Assembly (NCBI GenBank): GCA_022572185.1
Contig: JACZWL010000027.1
Location: 1 to 43,954, forward strand
Origin: Pseudomonadota bacterium
GTDB taxonomy: Bacteria > Pseudomonadota > Gammaproteobacteria > Steroidobacterales > Woeseiaceae
Direction: 5' to 3'
DNA: 43,954 nucleotides
The notes beneath the pieces are model-generated. The model was not told where the DNA came from. It was given only the letters and a program-made list of their open reading frames with translations, and did no database searches. Below, piece after piece: positions 1 to 9,083 of the stretch (within the stretch, counting starts at the first letter, position 1; each line of letters starts with the position of its first letter). Made by a program: the position numbers and the translations under genes.

Positions 1-99
1 CCAGGATTCGGTCCTCGGGTAGTCCAAATCGATGCTGGCACAACCGCCGGCAAAAGCTATGACCAGCAGCAAACAAAAATAAAGAAATACCTTGTTCAC
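1..99 (-). CDS. Lipoprotein, N-terminal part (runs off window)
   Basis: The minus strand is open from a GTG at 97-99 to the window edge, giving 33 residues. They form a lipoprotein signal: VNK, a hydrophobic run and the lipobox AGGC, then ASIDLDYPRTES. It lies 31 bp downstream of the binding-protein stop, so the two are probably co-transcribed. A TTG directly upstream at 100-102 is an alternative start, and no strong Shine-Dalgarno decides. The ASIDLDYPRT-type mature start recalls some phospholipase-D-like lipoproteins, but this is a weak resemblance and no function is claimed. Confidence 0.55.
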   Translation of the reverse strand, partial: MNKVFLYFCLLLVIAFAGGCASIDLDYPRTESW

Positions 100-130
100 C
101 AAATTAGGGACAGCACGGCAGCAGATCGGT

Positions 131-991
131 CTATTCGCCCACCGCCTGGAATTGATACATTGCCTCGACGATTGGTGACAGCGGTTCACCGTAGCGGCCA
201 AACCAGTCCTGATAGATACGTCGGATTCTCGCGCTGCGGAAAAGTGACGCCAGCGCCCTATCTGCCATCAGGCGGAATTCTGTGTCACCGCGCGGAATCA
301 TCATGGCGTAAGGCTCGAACGAAAAAGCAGTGCGGGTCATGGCGTATTGATTTTGCGCGTCCGCGTTTCTGAATACCTGCCCAATCAGCATTGCGCGGTC
401 GGACGCATAGCCAGCGACCTTGCGAGAATTCAGCAGTTCCATGCCTTCGTCATGGGAACTGATCAACCGCAATTTGACATCGAAATCGTTGGCCTCGATT
501 ACGCGCCGCATCACATCCTCGGTCGTCGTACCGCTCAAGACGGCGATTTTTGCGCCGGCGAGGTCATCAAAGTCACCAATCGGGCTGGCCTTGCGTGTCA
601 GTACGGCGCTGCCGGTGATGAACGTCATCAAAGTGAAATCGACACGCTCCCGTCGAGAGAGAGTTACCGTCGTCGCACCGCACTCGATATCAACCTCGCC
701 CTTTTCAATGGCGCTGAGTCGTTGTTCCATAGAGTCCAATGGCGTATAGACAATATTTATCTTTTCCAGACCCAATTCATCGCGAATTGTCGACGCAATA
801 CGCCGGCAAAGATCGATGGAATAACCCACTGGGTTGCCTTCGCTGTCCCGAAAAGAAAGCGGCGGTGCATCAGGGACAAATCCAATTCGAAATTCTCCGG
901 TCTCTAAGACGCGCTTGAGTGTGTCTGTGTGATTATCGGCATTCGCGGCGGCGAACATCAGAACTAGCGAAGCGGTAAGCAGGACTCGCAT
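131..991 (-). CDS. Periplasmic substrate-binding protein, family 3 (amino-acid type)
   Basis: This 286-residue protein has a signal peptide of about 19 residues ending in ANA, then the full two-lobe fold of family-3 solute-binding proteins (SBP_bac_3). Visible family marks are FRIGFVPDAPPLSFRD near the start, GYSIDLCRRIA, GEVDIECGATTVTLSRRERVDFT, and LAGAKIAVLSGTTTED at the second lobe. Family members capture polar amino acids or similar small acids in the periplasm for an ABC importer; the CGATTVT and GTTT stretches resemble glutamate/aspartate binders. No permease or ATPase gene is adjacent, so it may serve a distant transporter or act as a sensory binding protein. The start is supported by GGAG about 8 bp upstream. 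A lipoprotein gene follows closely. Confidence 0.85.
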   Translation of the reverse strand: MRVLLTASLVLMFAAANADNHTDTLKRVLETGEFRIGFVPDAPPLSFRDSEGNPVGYSIDLCRRIASTIRDELGLEKINIVYTPLDSMEQRLSAIEKGEVDIECGATTVTLSRRERVDFTLMTFITGSAVLTRKASPIGDFDDLAGAKIAVLSGTTTEDVMRRVIEANDFDVKLRLISSHDEGMELLNSRKVAGYASDRAMLIGQVFRNADAQNQYAMTRTAFSFEPYAMMIPRGDTEFRLMADRALASLFRSARIRRIYQDWFGRYGEPLSPIVEAMYQFQAVGE

Positions 992-1151
992 TTGTCATCT
1001 CCGAGGTTGGACAGAATTGTGTGGCAACAAGTACTGTGGTCGACATCTATATCCGAACGAAAACGTTTTGTGTAAGAATGCAAGGCCTCGATAACTTCCT
1101 CCCAGGAAATCATGTCACCCTTGTCCCCCTGAAAAATCGAATTTGCCATTA

Positions 1152-1585
1152 TTAGGCCGCCATTCGCATGTAATGCTGGTGAAGTCCACCGACTTTCTTA
1201 AGTTCGACGATTCGCCTCTGGCTGGCAAGTTGGGCTGGTCTTCGATCAGGAGAGTCCTTTTCTAAATCAGTTGCCCGATTTCCCCGTCAATCCTGAGATG
1301 CCCGCGTCCTCGGCTATTCCATCGCCAGTAGTAGCGAAAACCCTGACGATGCCAGCGAATCACTGTAGCCGGCTGTACGATACACAAGACGCTCGTCCAG
1401 CTGGTCCATAGTCGACTCAGCACCACCCAAAACAGACGGTCGGAATCTGTCAAGTGTGGCCGGCGACAGCGGTATTGCAGTGTTGCCAATTGCTGACATA
1501 GTGCCAGGTTTTCAAGCGCCAGCACACGGTGGCTGCGAACACTCGATCGAAGCGTTCCGACAATTACTTTGAGCCACTTGCACAT
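1152..1585 (-). pseudogene. Integrase/transposase remnant, catalytic core deleted
   Basis: The first 107 codons match the N-terminus of DDE integrase-core proteins: LALENLALCQQLATLQ, RPHLTDSDRLFWVVLSRLW, VQPATVIRWHRQGFRYYW. The frame stops with TAG at 1262-1264. Directly beyond, in a shifted frame, comes the extreme C-terminus of the same kind of protein (DSPDRRPAQ, RRIVELKKVGGLHQHYMRMAA, then TAA at 1152-1154). The roughly 150-residue catalytic middle is absent, so the element cannot encode active transposase. No terminal inverted repeats were found. A second remnant with the same pattern of loss is at 40298-40768. Confidence 0.8.
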
Positions 1586-1685
1586 GGTTTCATGCTCGAT
1601 TGATTAAACGAAAAAAAATAACACAATCAAGTGCGGTGATCAAATAAGAGGGACAGGAGTCGCTGAACGCGATTTTGAACGTTCT

Positions 1686-3248
1686 CTAAAATCCGACGCT
1701 CACAAAAAGGACCGGCCCCTGGTGGCGTACCTCCAATGAACCTCTGACATCATTGTCGCGGAAATCAAGGTTCATCGCGTAGTAATTGTATGCGACTCCT
1801 ATCCTGTAGTAGTCCCCAAAACGCCGTTGTAAATCGAGGGTAATGTAGCTGAGCGACCCTTCGTACCGGTCATAGTCCATGCGAAAGAACTGTATTCTTG
1901 CGCCCAGTGATGCTTTCTTGCCAAGTGCTAGTGATCCGTGCAGCCCAATCACGGGTAAGGGTGTTGTGGCTTTTGAAGTAACCAGCTGTCCCGTAGCCTC
2001 GGCGGAGATCTGCGTATCGAACCTTGAATAATGCAGCCCACCCATGATGCCGAGTTCCTTTTGCGCATCATTAATCAGTGAGTACGCGTATCCGATGCGC
2101 AGGATCTTTGCTTCAAAACTGCTGTTGATTGTCGTTCCCGCGGCAATTTGCTCATCGCCAAAATTTATAGGAACGTGCAGCGTTGTCAGCCCTGTCCTAG
2201 CTGTTTCGAAATAGCCGAGCTCAAGACGATGGTAGGTCGCGATCCGATATATTGCGTCAAACTGCAGGAGCGTTTCTTCGTCCGGGAGGCCGAAGAGATT
2301 TTCAAGATCGATATCGGTGCCAATGATCCCCGCAGAGGAGTCCCGAACGATTTTTGAATTGATGGAATCGCTGAACGCTCCGAACCGTAATTCAAATGAC
2401 GGTTGTTTGCCTCCCGCACGCTCGGACACCCTGGGCTCAAAGATATCGTTGTTGTAAGCCACAGAAATGTTCGCGGACCAAATCTCGTTTTTACTCACGA
2501 TCGGGCTGCTGGAAATTGCAGAGTCGAGAAATTCCAGACCGACACTACCGGACAACAACCACTTTTTTGTCACTTCGTATCCCCAACGAACCTTCAGGGC
2601 TGTGTTGAACGCATCGCCAACCTGGTACGCCGGTCGGAATGGCCCCGACTCGGATTGGGAGACGCCATAGTAATAGTTTGCGTAGTCCTTGCTTTGGTGG
2701 ATAAACTCCACACTCGGAACCAGGTAGCCGCGCTCCCGCTCGCGCGGCAGTGAGAATGCGAGCTGGCTGATCAAGCCATTGTGGTTGCCGAGTATTTCGG
2801 TGTACGTTTTCAAGTTGATGTGAACCGGCCAGCCACGCCAACCAACAATTGGTGCAAGCTCGAGCCCCCACTTGCGTTCGTCGAGGCCGCGGAGTTCGGG
2901 AGCATCACTCGTGCCCAGCCCGAGGGTTTGCATACGTCCGACCAGCCCCAACTCCCAATTGCTTTTGCTCACCCAGCGAATACCGACATCGCCCTCCCGA
3001 ATCAAGAGCCAGTCATCGGTAAATGCAGAATCGCGGAAGCTGGTCAGATACGGATAAGCAGTTACGGAGTTTTCGCCGCCAGTGTAGGAATTTTGTTCAA
3101 CCGAAAATGAGACGCCCAGAGCATAGTCATTCAGGTCGTAGTTGCGGATGTAGTCCAGCAGGCCGGCAGCAATCGCACTTTCGCCGATAGCAAGAGTGCC
3201 GAGCATTACAAGAATTGACGTGCCACGCATTAAATTCGTCATTCGCAT
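1686..3248 (-). CDS. MipA/OmpV-family outer-membrane protein fused to a second barrel domain
   Basis: This 520-residue protein has a signal peptide ending near AIAA (residue ~28). Residues ~40-275 are a MipA/OmpV (MltA-interacting protein) barrel, recognisable by the aromatic strand pattern and the YYYGVSQSES...RPAY motif. Residues ~285-520 form a second domain, paralogous to the whole of the 9432-10268 protein: both share IDL(E/D)..., LP.IG, the Y-N-Y motif, and a final strand before the C-terminus. The chain ends in VSVGF with terminal Phe, as expected of a BAM substrate. MipA alone is normally ~250 residues, so this is a two-domain fusion. Its role is unknown; MipA relatives link peptidoglycan enzymes to the outer membrane or act as barrel proteins. 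A palindrome and terminator-bearing element lies just upstream. Confidence 0.75.
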   Translation of the reverse strand: MRMTNLMRGTSILVMLGTLAIGESAIAAGLLDYIRNYDLNDYALGVSFSVEQNSYTGGENSVTAYPYLTSFRDSAFTDDWLLIREGDVGIRWVSKSNWELGLVGRMQTLGLGTSDAPELRGLDERKWGLELAPIVGWRGWPVHINLKTYTEILGNHNGLISQLAFSLPRERERGYLVPSVEFIHQSKDYANYYYGVSQSESGPFRPAYQVGDAFNTALKVRWGYEVTKKWLLSGSVGLEFLDSAISSSPIVSKNEIWSANISVAYNNDIFEPRVSERAGGKQPSFELRFGAFSDSINSKIVRDSSAGIIGTDIDLENLFGLPDEETLLQFDAIYRIATYHRLELGYFETARTGLTTLHVPINFGDEQIAAGTTINSSFEAKILRIGYAYSLINDAQKELGIMGGLHYSRFDTQISAEATGQLVTSKATTPLPVIGLHGSLALGKKASLGARIQFFRMDYDRYEGSLSYITLDLQRRFGDYYRIGVAYNYYAMNLDFRDNDVRGSLEVRHQGPVLFVSVGF

Positions 3249-3358
3249 AATTGCCTGCAGATTATTGCTTGCTACATTTGACTGTGCCGCTACCGTACCT
3301 CATCGTATTCATGCTTCGACGACTGGAGACACGCCAATGGCCTTGTGGAGCGCGAAGT

Positions 3359-3388
3359 AAAAAGGGGCCGCGTAAGCGGCCCCAAAAA
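3359..3388 (-). terminator. Rho-independent terminator of element copy A
   Basis: The sequence GGGGCCGC-TTAC-GCGGCCCC (minus strand) is a perfect 8-bp stem with a 4-base loop, followed by TTTTTA. On the plus strand a run of A precedes the stem, and the other side is also A-rich, so termination is efficient only for leftward transcripts. Confidence 0.8.
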
Positions 3389-3523
3389 CACGCCAGTAAC
3401 GTTAGCGGGGGGGTGCTTATGACGTGGATTGCATTCATACGGCGCATTCTTTTCAGACTGGCATTTTCCAAGAAAACGGGTGGCTAGCTTCACCCTCCGG
3501 AAAGCACCACCCTTAAACTTCTG
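3359..3523 (-). ncRNA. Candidate small RNA, copy A
   Basis: A transcript starting about 7 bp past the TGATAT hexamer (3530-3535) would end at the T-tract of the hairpin at 3364-3383, giving about 165 nt. The hexamer begins 28 bp from the centre of the GGACTTTGGTCC palindrome, which would place an activator at about -41. The same spacing, hexamer position and terminator occur in copy B. Copy A can also form an internal GGGTGG/CCACCC hairpin. There is no convincing conserved ORF. Both boundaries are inferred. Confidence 0.35.
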
Positions 3524-3557
3524 GAGAAAATATCAGACCCTGAATCGGTCGTACATT

Positions 3558-3569
3558 GGACCAAAGTCC
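3558..3569. promoter_or_regulatory. GGACCAAAGTCC palindrome upstream of the AsmA-family gene
   Basis: This near-perfect 12-bp palindrome lies 70 bp before the AsmA-family ATG at 3640 and at the head of element copy A on the other strand. On the plus strand a TAGCAT hexamer about 31 bp from the centre could be a -10 box. It is one of at least six such sites in the window. Confidence 0.5.
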
Positions 3570-3639
3570 TATACGCCTTGCGTTCCCGACCGGGTAGCAT
3601 GCTGGTAAGTTGAATGGTATGTCATTCCGGGCCTGATCG

Positions 3640-6600
3640 ATGGGATTGAAACGCAGCACAATCTTGAAGAGTATCCTGGCCGCGACCGTGCTCGCGCTGG
3701 GCGTGATCATCTTGGGCTTGGTGCCGATCAACCTATCATTCGTCAAAGATACCATCGAACAATATGTGCGAGAAAACCTGGATTTAGAGGTCACATTCCA
3801 GGGGCCGCTTCGACTTCGTCTGGGCCCAAATCCTCGCGTCGAGGCCGCGGCTATCGAGATACACAAACTTGGAGCCGTTGATGAGGTCCTGGCCCGGGTT
3901 GCGACATTATCGGTGAATCCCCGTTTGTTTGAGATCGTGCGGGGCCGTATGCATATGAAGGCCATTCAGATTACCGGTGTAGAGTTCGATTATTGCGCTG
4001 CATTCTCTTCTTTCGGGCAAGATAAGATCGATACCGAACCCTTACCGTCGATCGCTGCGAAAACTCTGGTGGTCACCAACCTGCAGATGTACTGCGGAGA
4101 TCGCAGAGATGAGCAAACACTTAACGTCTTTGTTGCAGAGCTGAACGGCTCGGCTCCGGCAAATGAGGTGATGTCAGCGACTGTGCGGGGCCGTGTCAAT
4201 GATCTGGCCATCGAACTTGAAGCTCATAGTGGGAACCTAAACACACTCTTGGCAAGTCCAGGGACTTTTCCATTGCAGTTAAGTATCGCCGCTCAGGGAG
4301 CGGAGTTTCGCCTGGAGGGCGCCGTCAACGAACCCCTCGGCCGATTCGAGCTGCGTGCAGACACCAGTCTTCGCGTACAGAACCCACAGAGCCTTTTGTC
4401 GGATCTGGGTATAAGCATACCCGAGGTAGCGAAGTTCGAATTTGCAGGCCAGGCTTGGCTGAACTTTGATGCTGTTGGCATTGAGAATCTCGTTGGAAAA
4501 ATAGGTAATAGCAATATTGAAGGAAGAGCTCTGGCCCGATTCTCTTCCGAGCGCATCTACTACGAAGTGGATGCGCACCTGAGCCGACTGCACCCTGATT
4601 TATTCGGTTCGGCCTCAGTCATATCTGAAGAGAATGACGACTTGGAAGCGGTTGACCTGCGGTCGCTGTTTGACGCCCTGCGTGAGTTCGACGGCAAAAT
4701 CCACGTCACCGTCGATCAAATGACAAGTGCGGCGATTCACGTAGACGACCTGGATCTGAATGCCAGCCTGAGCGACGGCAGCCTGGTCCTCTCTCGTTAC
4801 CATATGCTTTTTATGGGCAGCTCGATCGAAGCCGAGGCCCGCCTCGATATGCAAGGCGATTGTGCCGAATTCCGTGCGCATGGACGGGCCACCGGCGTCG
4901 ACCTGAAACTGTTGACTGAGTTGCTGGATAGCAAAATTCCGATAACCGGGAATCTCGACCGTATCGAATTTAAAACCCGAAGTTGTGGGAATACACTAAC
5001 CGAACATAGGAATACGGTTCAGGCGGATGTCGATGTTTCGGGTGCAACGATCAACCACGAGAATCTCGAAATACCGATGCAGTTGGACACACTCAAGGTC
5101 AACGCTGGCTGGTCCCGGCCGAGCCGGGCAGTTCTCCATGGGCAGCTACTTGATGAGAAACTATCCGTCGACGTGCAAGGTGGCACCATCGAAAAACTGG
5201 CAGCAGGGGCTCCTTGGCCGATCACGCTTGAGATGGCTGGCCCCGGTGCCAGCATGACTTTGCATGGGAACGCTGCAATTGGTGCGGACTCAGTATTCAT
5301 TGATGTCCATCTGGATCTTGATGCACCGCGCATTGGAGCGCTGCACCGATGGATCGAGGTTGATCCCGCGAATGAGCTGCCATTGTCTGTAAGCGCTTCT
5401 ATCCAGTGGAGCAAGGACGGTGTCATAATTGATGAGCTCGACGCAACGTTGGGTCACTCCGATGTCAAAGGGCGGTTGGAGTCTTTCGATGAAGATACGC
5501 AACCGGTATTGGTAACTGAGTTGCGATCCGCAAGGTTGGACATCACAGAGCTGAAAAGCGTGCGCCTGCCAACCGAGAAATCCAGCCGGGCATCACTGCA
5601 GCCGGATCAATTAAGCGACGATATTGACAACCTTGAATTTCTCCTGGGGCTTGATCTGCCATCCGTTGACTTGGATTTACGTATCGAGCAGTTGGCTGGC
5701 ACTAGTTTCGAAATTCGCGATGTCGAACTCCGGGGCAACGTGCGTAATCAGTTGATCGACAATGCGAATCTGAGTATGCGAATTGACGACATTCTATTTG
5801 AAGGCGCTTTCAATCTCGATCTCCGCAACTTGCCAGGTACAGTTTCGTATCAGGTGACCGCTACTGATCTGGATATCGGGCGGTTGTTACAAAAATTGGA
5901 CCTCATTGACGATGCGGGCATCACAGCTGACCAGGTGAATTTCGACTATTCGTCTCATGGAACGACACTGCGTGAGATTGCGGTAAATGGCGAGACTCGA
6001 GCCGAGATTCAAAATTTCAGCTGGCTTGCCGAAAAACAGGACGAAGAAACAGTTGTTGACCTCCACCTCGCTCGATTGGTAATGACCGCAGCACCCGATC
6101 AACCAACAGAGTGGGAGGCGAGTGGATTAATTGATGGCGTTCCGGTCAAAGCCTGGGCAGAAACACCGCCGCTAGGAGATATTCTCCATGGAGTGAAAAA
6201 GTCACCGCTGACTGTCGTGGTCAGCTCAGGCAATCATGTTGCCATGTTAAGTGGCAATATCGATTGGAGGAATCCCGACATCTTCTCCGGCGATTTGGTC
6301 CTTTCGGGTGAACGAATGGATCCCGAGACTGCTGATTTCGCGCAGTTGGAATCCCCTCTCAAAGGATTTGAACTTCGCACAGAGCTGATGATCAGTGACC
6401 GCGAGATATCTTTCGCAGAGCTGAGCGCAAACATTGGCACAAGTTACGCAACGGGTTTTGCCAAAGTCGATGTCAGTGAAGATGGAAAGCAATTCGAAGT
6501 CAGGTTGCAGGCACCCCACGTTCAAACGGATGATTTTATTGACCTCGCCGATGCATGGCGGGAACATCGGCAAGAGAATGCTGAAGCAGATTCGCTCGCC

Positions 6601-7500
6601 GAACCTGAGACCCGGGTTCTCGAGGATGTTGTCCAAGAGTACATCGAAGCACTGACGCATGAAAACAGTTTTGATATTCAAATCGGAATCGATGCACTGT
6701 TTGCCGGTGATCAGTATATGGGCGGAGCCCAGTTCGGAGTGCTGGCAGACAAGAACAATTTCAGGTTACAGCCGATCAAAGTGACGCTACCGGGCGGTGA
6801 TATCGATGCGGAGTACATCGTGGAGAGAACAGCCGACGGCCTTGATGCGCTGCTGAACATATATATTAAGCGGCTAGAATACGGTGACTTGTTGCGACTG
6901 TTGGATCCCGATGTGGGGCAGGAAGCAGGGGGGTACATATACCTCGATACTTCGCTCACTTCCAGCGCGCCGACCACCGCGCAACTGTCCAATAACGTGC
7001 AGGGAAGTATTGAGTTAATGATCATCCCTGAAGATATCACAGCAGGTGTTCTAGACCTGTGGGCGGCAAATCTGGTGCTTGCTGTTCTGCCAACACCCAA
7101 AAACCCCAAAAAACCGAAAAAACTTAATTGCATGGTGGCGAGCTTCTCGGCGGACGAGGGTGTAATAAAAAGCAACAGTGTTTTGCTAGATACAACGGCA
7201 GTAGTTGTCCGCGGCAGAGGTAGAATTGATATTACTAATCGAACATTGAATATGATTGTGGCGCCTCAAGCTAAGCGTGAGAAATTTTTCAGTATGTCCA
7301 CACCGGTGGCGATTACCGGCTCGTGGGATGACTTCCGGGTCGGTGCCACGCGAGTCGGGATGGTGGCAACTTTGTTTCGCTGGTACATGGCACTGATATA
7401 TGTGCCTTACAAATGGCTCTCCGGTGAACGGTTTCCGGCAGATGGTCTCACGACCTGTTTCAATGCTACAGATTGGAACATGCCGACTGAGTCAGACTAA
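3640..7500 (+). CDS. Large AsmA-family envelope protein
   Basis: This 1286-residue protein has one N-terminal membrane anchor (residues ~10-31) and then a very long, beta-rich periplasmic region. The N-terminus matches the AsmA pattern (VPINLSFVKDTIEQYVRENLDLEVTFQGPLRLRLGPNPRVEA, shown here only in part as a motif). The C-terminal 250 residues match the AsmA C-terminal domain: NNVQGSIELMII, LVLAVLPTPKN, LLDTTAVVVRGRGRIDI, MIVAPQAKREKFF, and ITGSWDDFRVG. Family members are bridge-like proteins thought to carry phospholipid between inner and outer membrane. A lysine-rich patch (PKNPKKPKK) sits in the C-terminal domain. No strong Shine-Dalgarno is visible. It is likely transcribed alone or with the small lipoprotein gene 200 bp downstream, and a palindrome lies upstream. 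Confidence 0.85.
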   Translation: MGLKRSTILKSILAATVLALGVIILGLVPINLSFVKDTIEQYVRENLDLEVTFQGPLRLRLGPNPRVEAAAIEIHKLGAVDEVLARVATLSVNPRLFEIVRGRMHMKAIQITGVEFDYCAAFSSFGQDKIDTEPLPSIAAKTLVVTNLQMYCGDRRDEQTLNVFVAELNGSAPANEVMSATVRGRVNDLAIELEAHSGNLNTLLASPGTFPLQLSIAAQGAEFRLEGAVNEPLGRFELRADTSLRVQNPQSLLSDLGISIPEVAKFEFAGQAWLNFDAVGIENLVGKIGNSNIEGRALARFSSERIYYEVDAHLSRLHPDLFGSASVISEENDDLEAVDLRSLFDALREFDGKIHVTVDQMTSAAIHVDDLDLNASLSDGSLVLSRYHMLFMGSSIEAEARLDMQGDCAEFRAHGRATGVDLKLLTELLDSKIPITGNLDRIEFKTRSCGNTLTEHRNTVQADVDVSGATINHENLEIPMQLDTLKVNAGWSRPSRAVLHGQLLDEKLSVDVQGGTIEKLAAGAPWPITLEMAGPGASMTLHGNAAIGADSVFIDVHLDLDAPRIGALHRWIEVDPANELPLSVSASIQWSKDGVIIDELDATLGHSDVKGRLESFDEDTQPVLVTELRSARLDITELKSVRLPTEKSSRASLQPDQLSDDIDNLEFLLGLDLPSVDLDLRIEQLAGTSFEIRDVELRGNVRNQLIDNANLSMRIDDILFEGAFNLDLRNLPGTVSYQVTATDLDIGRLLQKLDLIDDAGITADQVNFDYSSHGTTLREIAVNGETRAEIQNFSWLAEKQDEETVVDLHLARLVMTAAPDQPTEWEASGLIDGVPVKAWAETPPLGDILHGVKKSPLTVVVSSGNHVAMLSGNIDWRNPDIFSGDLVLSGERMDPETADFAQLESPLKGFELRTELMISDREISFAELSANIGTSYATGFAKVDVSEDGKQFEVRLQAPHVQTDDFIDLADAWREHRQENAEADSLAEPETRVLEDVVQEYIEALTHENSFDIQIGIDALFAGDQYMGGAQFGVLADKNNFRLQPIKVTLPGGDIDAEYIVERTADGLDALLNIYIKRLEYGDLLRLLDPDVGQEAGGYIYLDTSLTSSAPTTAQLSNNVQGSIELMIIPEDITAGVLDLWAANLVLAVLPTPKNPKKPKKLNCMVASFSADEGVIKSNSVLLDTTAVVVRGRGRIDITNRTLNMIVAPQAKREKFFSMSTPVAITGSWDDFRVGATRVGMVATLFRWYMALIYVPYKWLSGERFPADGLTTCFNATDWNMPTESD

Positions 7501-7699
7501 TGGGCATGCTGCGGCCAGGTAGTGTGCGGCTGAGTGGAATCGTGAATCGCCGCCTTGAAAAAGCGACAAAAAATTTTCGCAACGCCGCTCAGAACCCATA
7601 CACTCTGACCGTAACGAAGTTTGTCTCGATTGCTGGTGGTAGATTGCATTCAGACAGTGCCACAATACCGCAATTATCAGGAGAATAAGGAGGCGGGGT

Positions 7700-8164
7700 A
7701 TGTTTGGATTAATCTGTCGTTGGAAGTCTGCCATGCTTTTCGCTGCCGTTGCGTGTGTCTTTGCCGGCTGCGGCGGCAAAGACGCGGTTGCACCCATTGA
7801 AGTTGAAAAGCAAGCCTTCGAGGATCTTCGTACCGAAATTCGTGGAGCAATCGACGATCCAGCACGCGAGACCGAAGCAATTGCCTTGCTGGATGGTTTG
7901 GCAGACGACCTGCACAGCCTTCGTGACAGAATATCGGAAAGAAAGCAACGGACCAGACAGTTAAACGCTAACTACAATACACCCCGTGCCGATTTCGAGG
8001 CGCTCTTTGACCAGGTCGACAGGGAAATTCAGTCAAACCAGCAACGAGTAACGGAAAAACATCGGGCACTCCTTGCCATTACAACGCCGGAAGAGTGGTC
8101 TGCAATATCGAAGGCACGGACCCGAGCGATGAATGCCGTGATCAAATCTCTTCAGGCAATCTGA
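7700..8164 (+). CDS. Small lipoprotein with coiled-coil character
   Basis: This 154-residue protein has a type-II signal with lipobox FAGC (Cys24), followed by a highly charged, helical chain rich in Arg, Glu and Gln. A strong AAGGAGG lies 6 bp before ATG. The C-terminal segment (RALLAITTPEEWSAISKA) resembles the LTPEEW turn of Spy/CpxP-like periplasmic helical proteins. The downstream gene encodes a protein ending with a comparable REQWEAIF segment, so the two may be distant relatives acting together in the periplasm. The exact family is not recognised. Confidence 0.7.
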   Translation: MFGLICRWKSAMLFAAVACVFAGCGGKDAVAPIEVEKQAFEDLRTEIRGAIDDPARETEAIALLDGLADDLHSLRDRISERKQRTRQLNANYNTPRADFEALFDQVDREIQSNQQRVTEKHRALLAITTPEEWSAISKARTRAMNAVIKSLQAI

Positions 8165-8179
8165 GCGGGAGAGAATGTC

Positions 8180-8548
8180 GTGTTAACTATACTCCTTATT
8201 AACTTGTTGTTTGGCGGTGGTTCGACTGAACTGCTTGCGTATATTGCTGATACCCAGGACAGTGTCAAAATTGTTATGCCCAAAGACGCGCAGCAAAAAG
8301 AAGCGCTCAATACGCTCAAGGCGATGAAGAAGAGAACGAATGCCCGTAACAAGCAGGAGAAGCGAACCGCAAAAGACCTGGCTCAGGCGTTTCGGGACCA
8401 CAGTGCCAATGCGGCGGAGATCGACGCAATCTGGGTCAACTACTTCGCTGAAAATGATACCTACAATTCCGATATGCTCGACCTCAGGTTCGAGTTAAAG
8501 GAACATATCAACCGTGAGCAATGGGAAGCAATTTTCCCCGGGGATTAA
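8180..8548 (+). CDS. Small helical exported protein
   Basis: This 122-residue ORF starts at GTG, 15 bp after the preceding lipoprotein stop, with a GGGAGAG Shine-Dalgarno-like run just upstream; an ATG at 8175 is out because it stops at once. A short hydrophobic N-terminus (LTILLINLLFGGG) is followed by charged helices (KKRTNARNKQEKRTAKDLAQAF) and ends DLRFELKEHINREQWEAIFPGD. The final motif is like that of Spy-type proteins and of the upstream neighbour. Tight spacing implies one operon. Function is unknown. Confidence 0.6.
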   Translation: MLTILLINLLFGGGSTELLAYIADTQDSVKIVMPKDAQQKEALNTLKAMKKRTNARNKQEKRTAKDLAQAFRDHSANAAEIDAIWVNYFAENDTYNSDMLDLRFELKEHINREQWEAIFPGD

Positions 8549-8909
8549 TTGCTTTCAATCCGCCTGCTCGAAAACATCGGAGTTAGCTCCTTTCACGAAC
8601 AATAAAACGATTTACAACATTTATACTCAAAAGATCGGTTTAGGTTCCGCCAGCGTTAACGACCTGGCTTGTTCAACTGATGGTTCACATCTGAAACGAA
8701 AGCGCTGAAAAAGCAGAGAAGAAAGAAGATGAAGCCTTACTGGTCAAGCAGGAGCTTGCGGATCAGGTTTGGAAGGCTTGGAAGATCCGCATATTCACCT
8801 CGGAGCCTAAACCGCAATAGCGAGAGAAAAATCCTAGCCTCGTCGACTATGAGAATTAGGCGTCACTGGCTCTCGGGCCTCTTTATAGCGAATTAGTACT
8901 CACAGCGAT
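8549..8909. other. Intergenic decayed DNA
   Basis: No intact gene is visible. An open stretch at 8695-8820 (plus) would encode a protein-like tail (ESAEKAEKKEDEALLVKQEL... ending TSEPKPQ), but it lacks a start and has a stop just before it. It may be the end of a lost gene; its family is not recognised. Confidence 0.4.
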
Positions 8910-9083
8910 GTGGCTCTTGCGGAACACCTCACAAGAAAAGAAATCCTGAGCCGGGACCGGCGCTACGAAGTTAGCGGTGCGGCGCTGGACCGTTGGTCGG
9001 AGCGGCTCGAAAGCAACATTGCATCTGTACTCGCTGAAAACCTGTCCGCCCTGATCGCACCCGACACAATTATAAATTCGGTG
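8910..9083 (+). pseudogene. PqiC/DUF330-type transport auxiliary lipoprotein fragment
   Basis: About 58 codons resemble the middle of PqiC-family lipoproteins, which act with MCE-type lipid transport complexes: EHLTRKEILSRDRRYEVSG, then LDRWSERLESNIASVLAENL (family pattern FHRWAEPL...ARVLAENL) and SALIAPDTI. There is no signal peptide or lipobox and no family C-terminus. The frame is cut exactly where the 77-bp repeat begins and then runs through repeat sequence to a stop at 9203. No partner mce genes are nearby. Confidence 0.55.

Larger units (their letters stand above)
3302..3582 (-). repeat. Dispersed ~280-bp element, copy A
   Basis: Read on the minus strand, this stretch aligns by eye with 33544-33824 on the plus strand at roughly 80% identity, so the copies are inverted relative to each other. 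Order within the element: GGACTTTGGTCC palindrome, a TGATAT -10-like hexamer, about 160 bp of variable sequence, then a perfectly conserved GC hairpin with T-tract. Identity is highest at the palindrome and at the 36 bases around the terminator. A two-base length difference before the hairpin breaks any shared reading frame, which favours an RNA or DNA element over a coding repeat. Confidence 0.8.

Noticed and set aside
964-1149. 61-codon minus-strand ORF (MANSIFQGDKGD...) before the binding-protein gene
   Set aside because: It overlaps the well-supported binding-protein start by 28 bases, follows an integrase remnant directly, has no ribosome site and no recognisable family.
3364-3383. GC hairpin at the element end as a REP sequence
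   Set aside because: A single perfect stem with a 4-base loop and T5 on the side of the conserved element fits an intrinsic terminator better.
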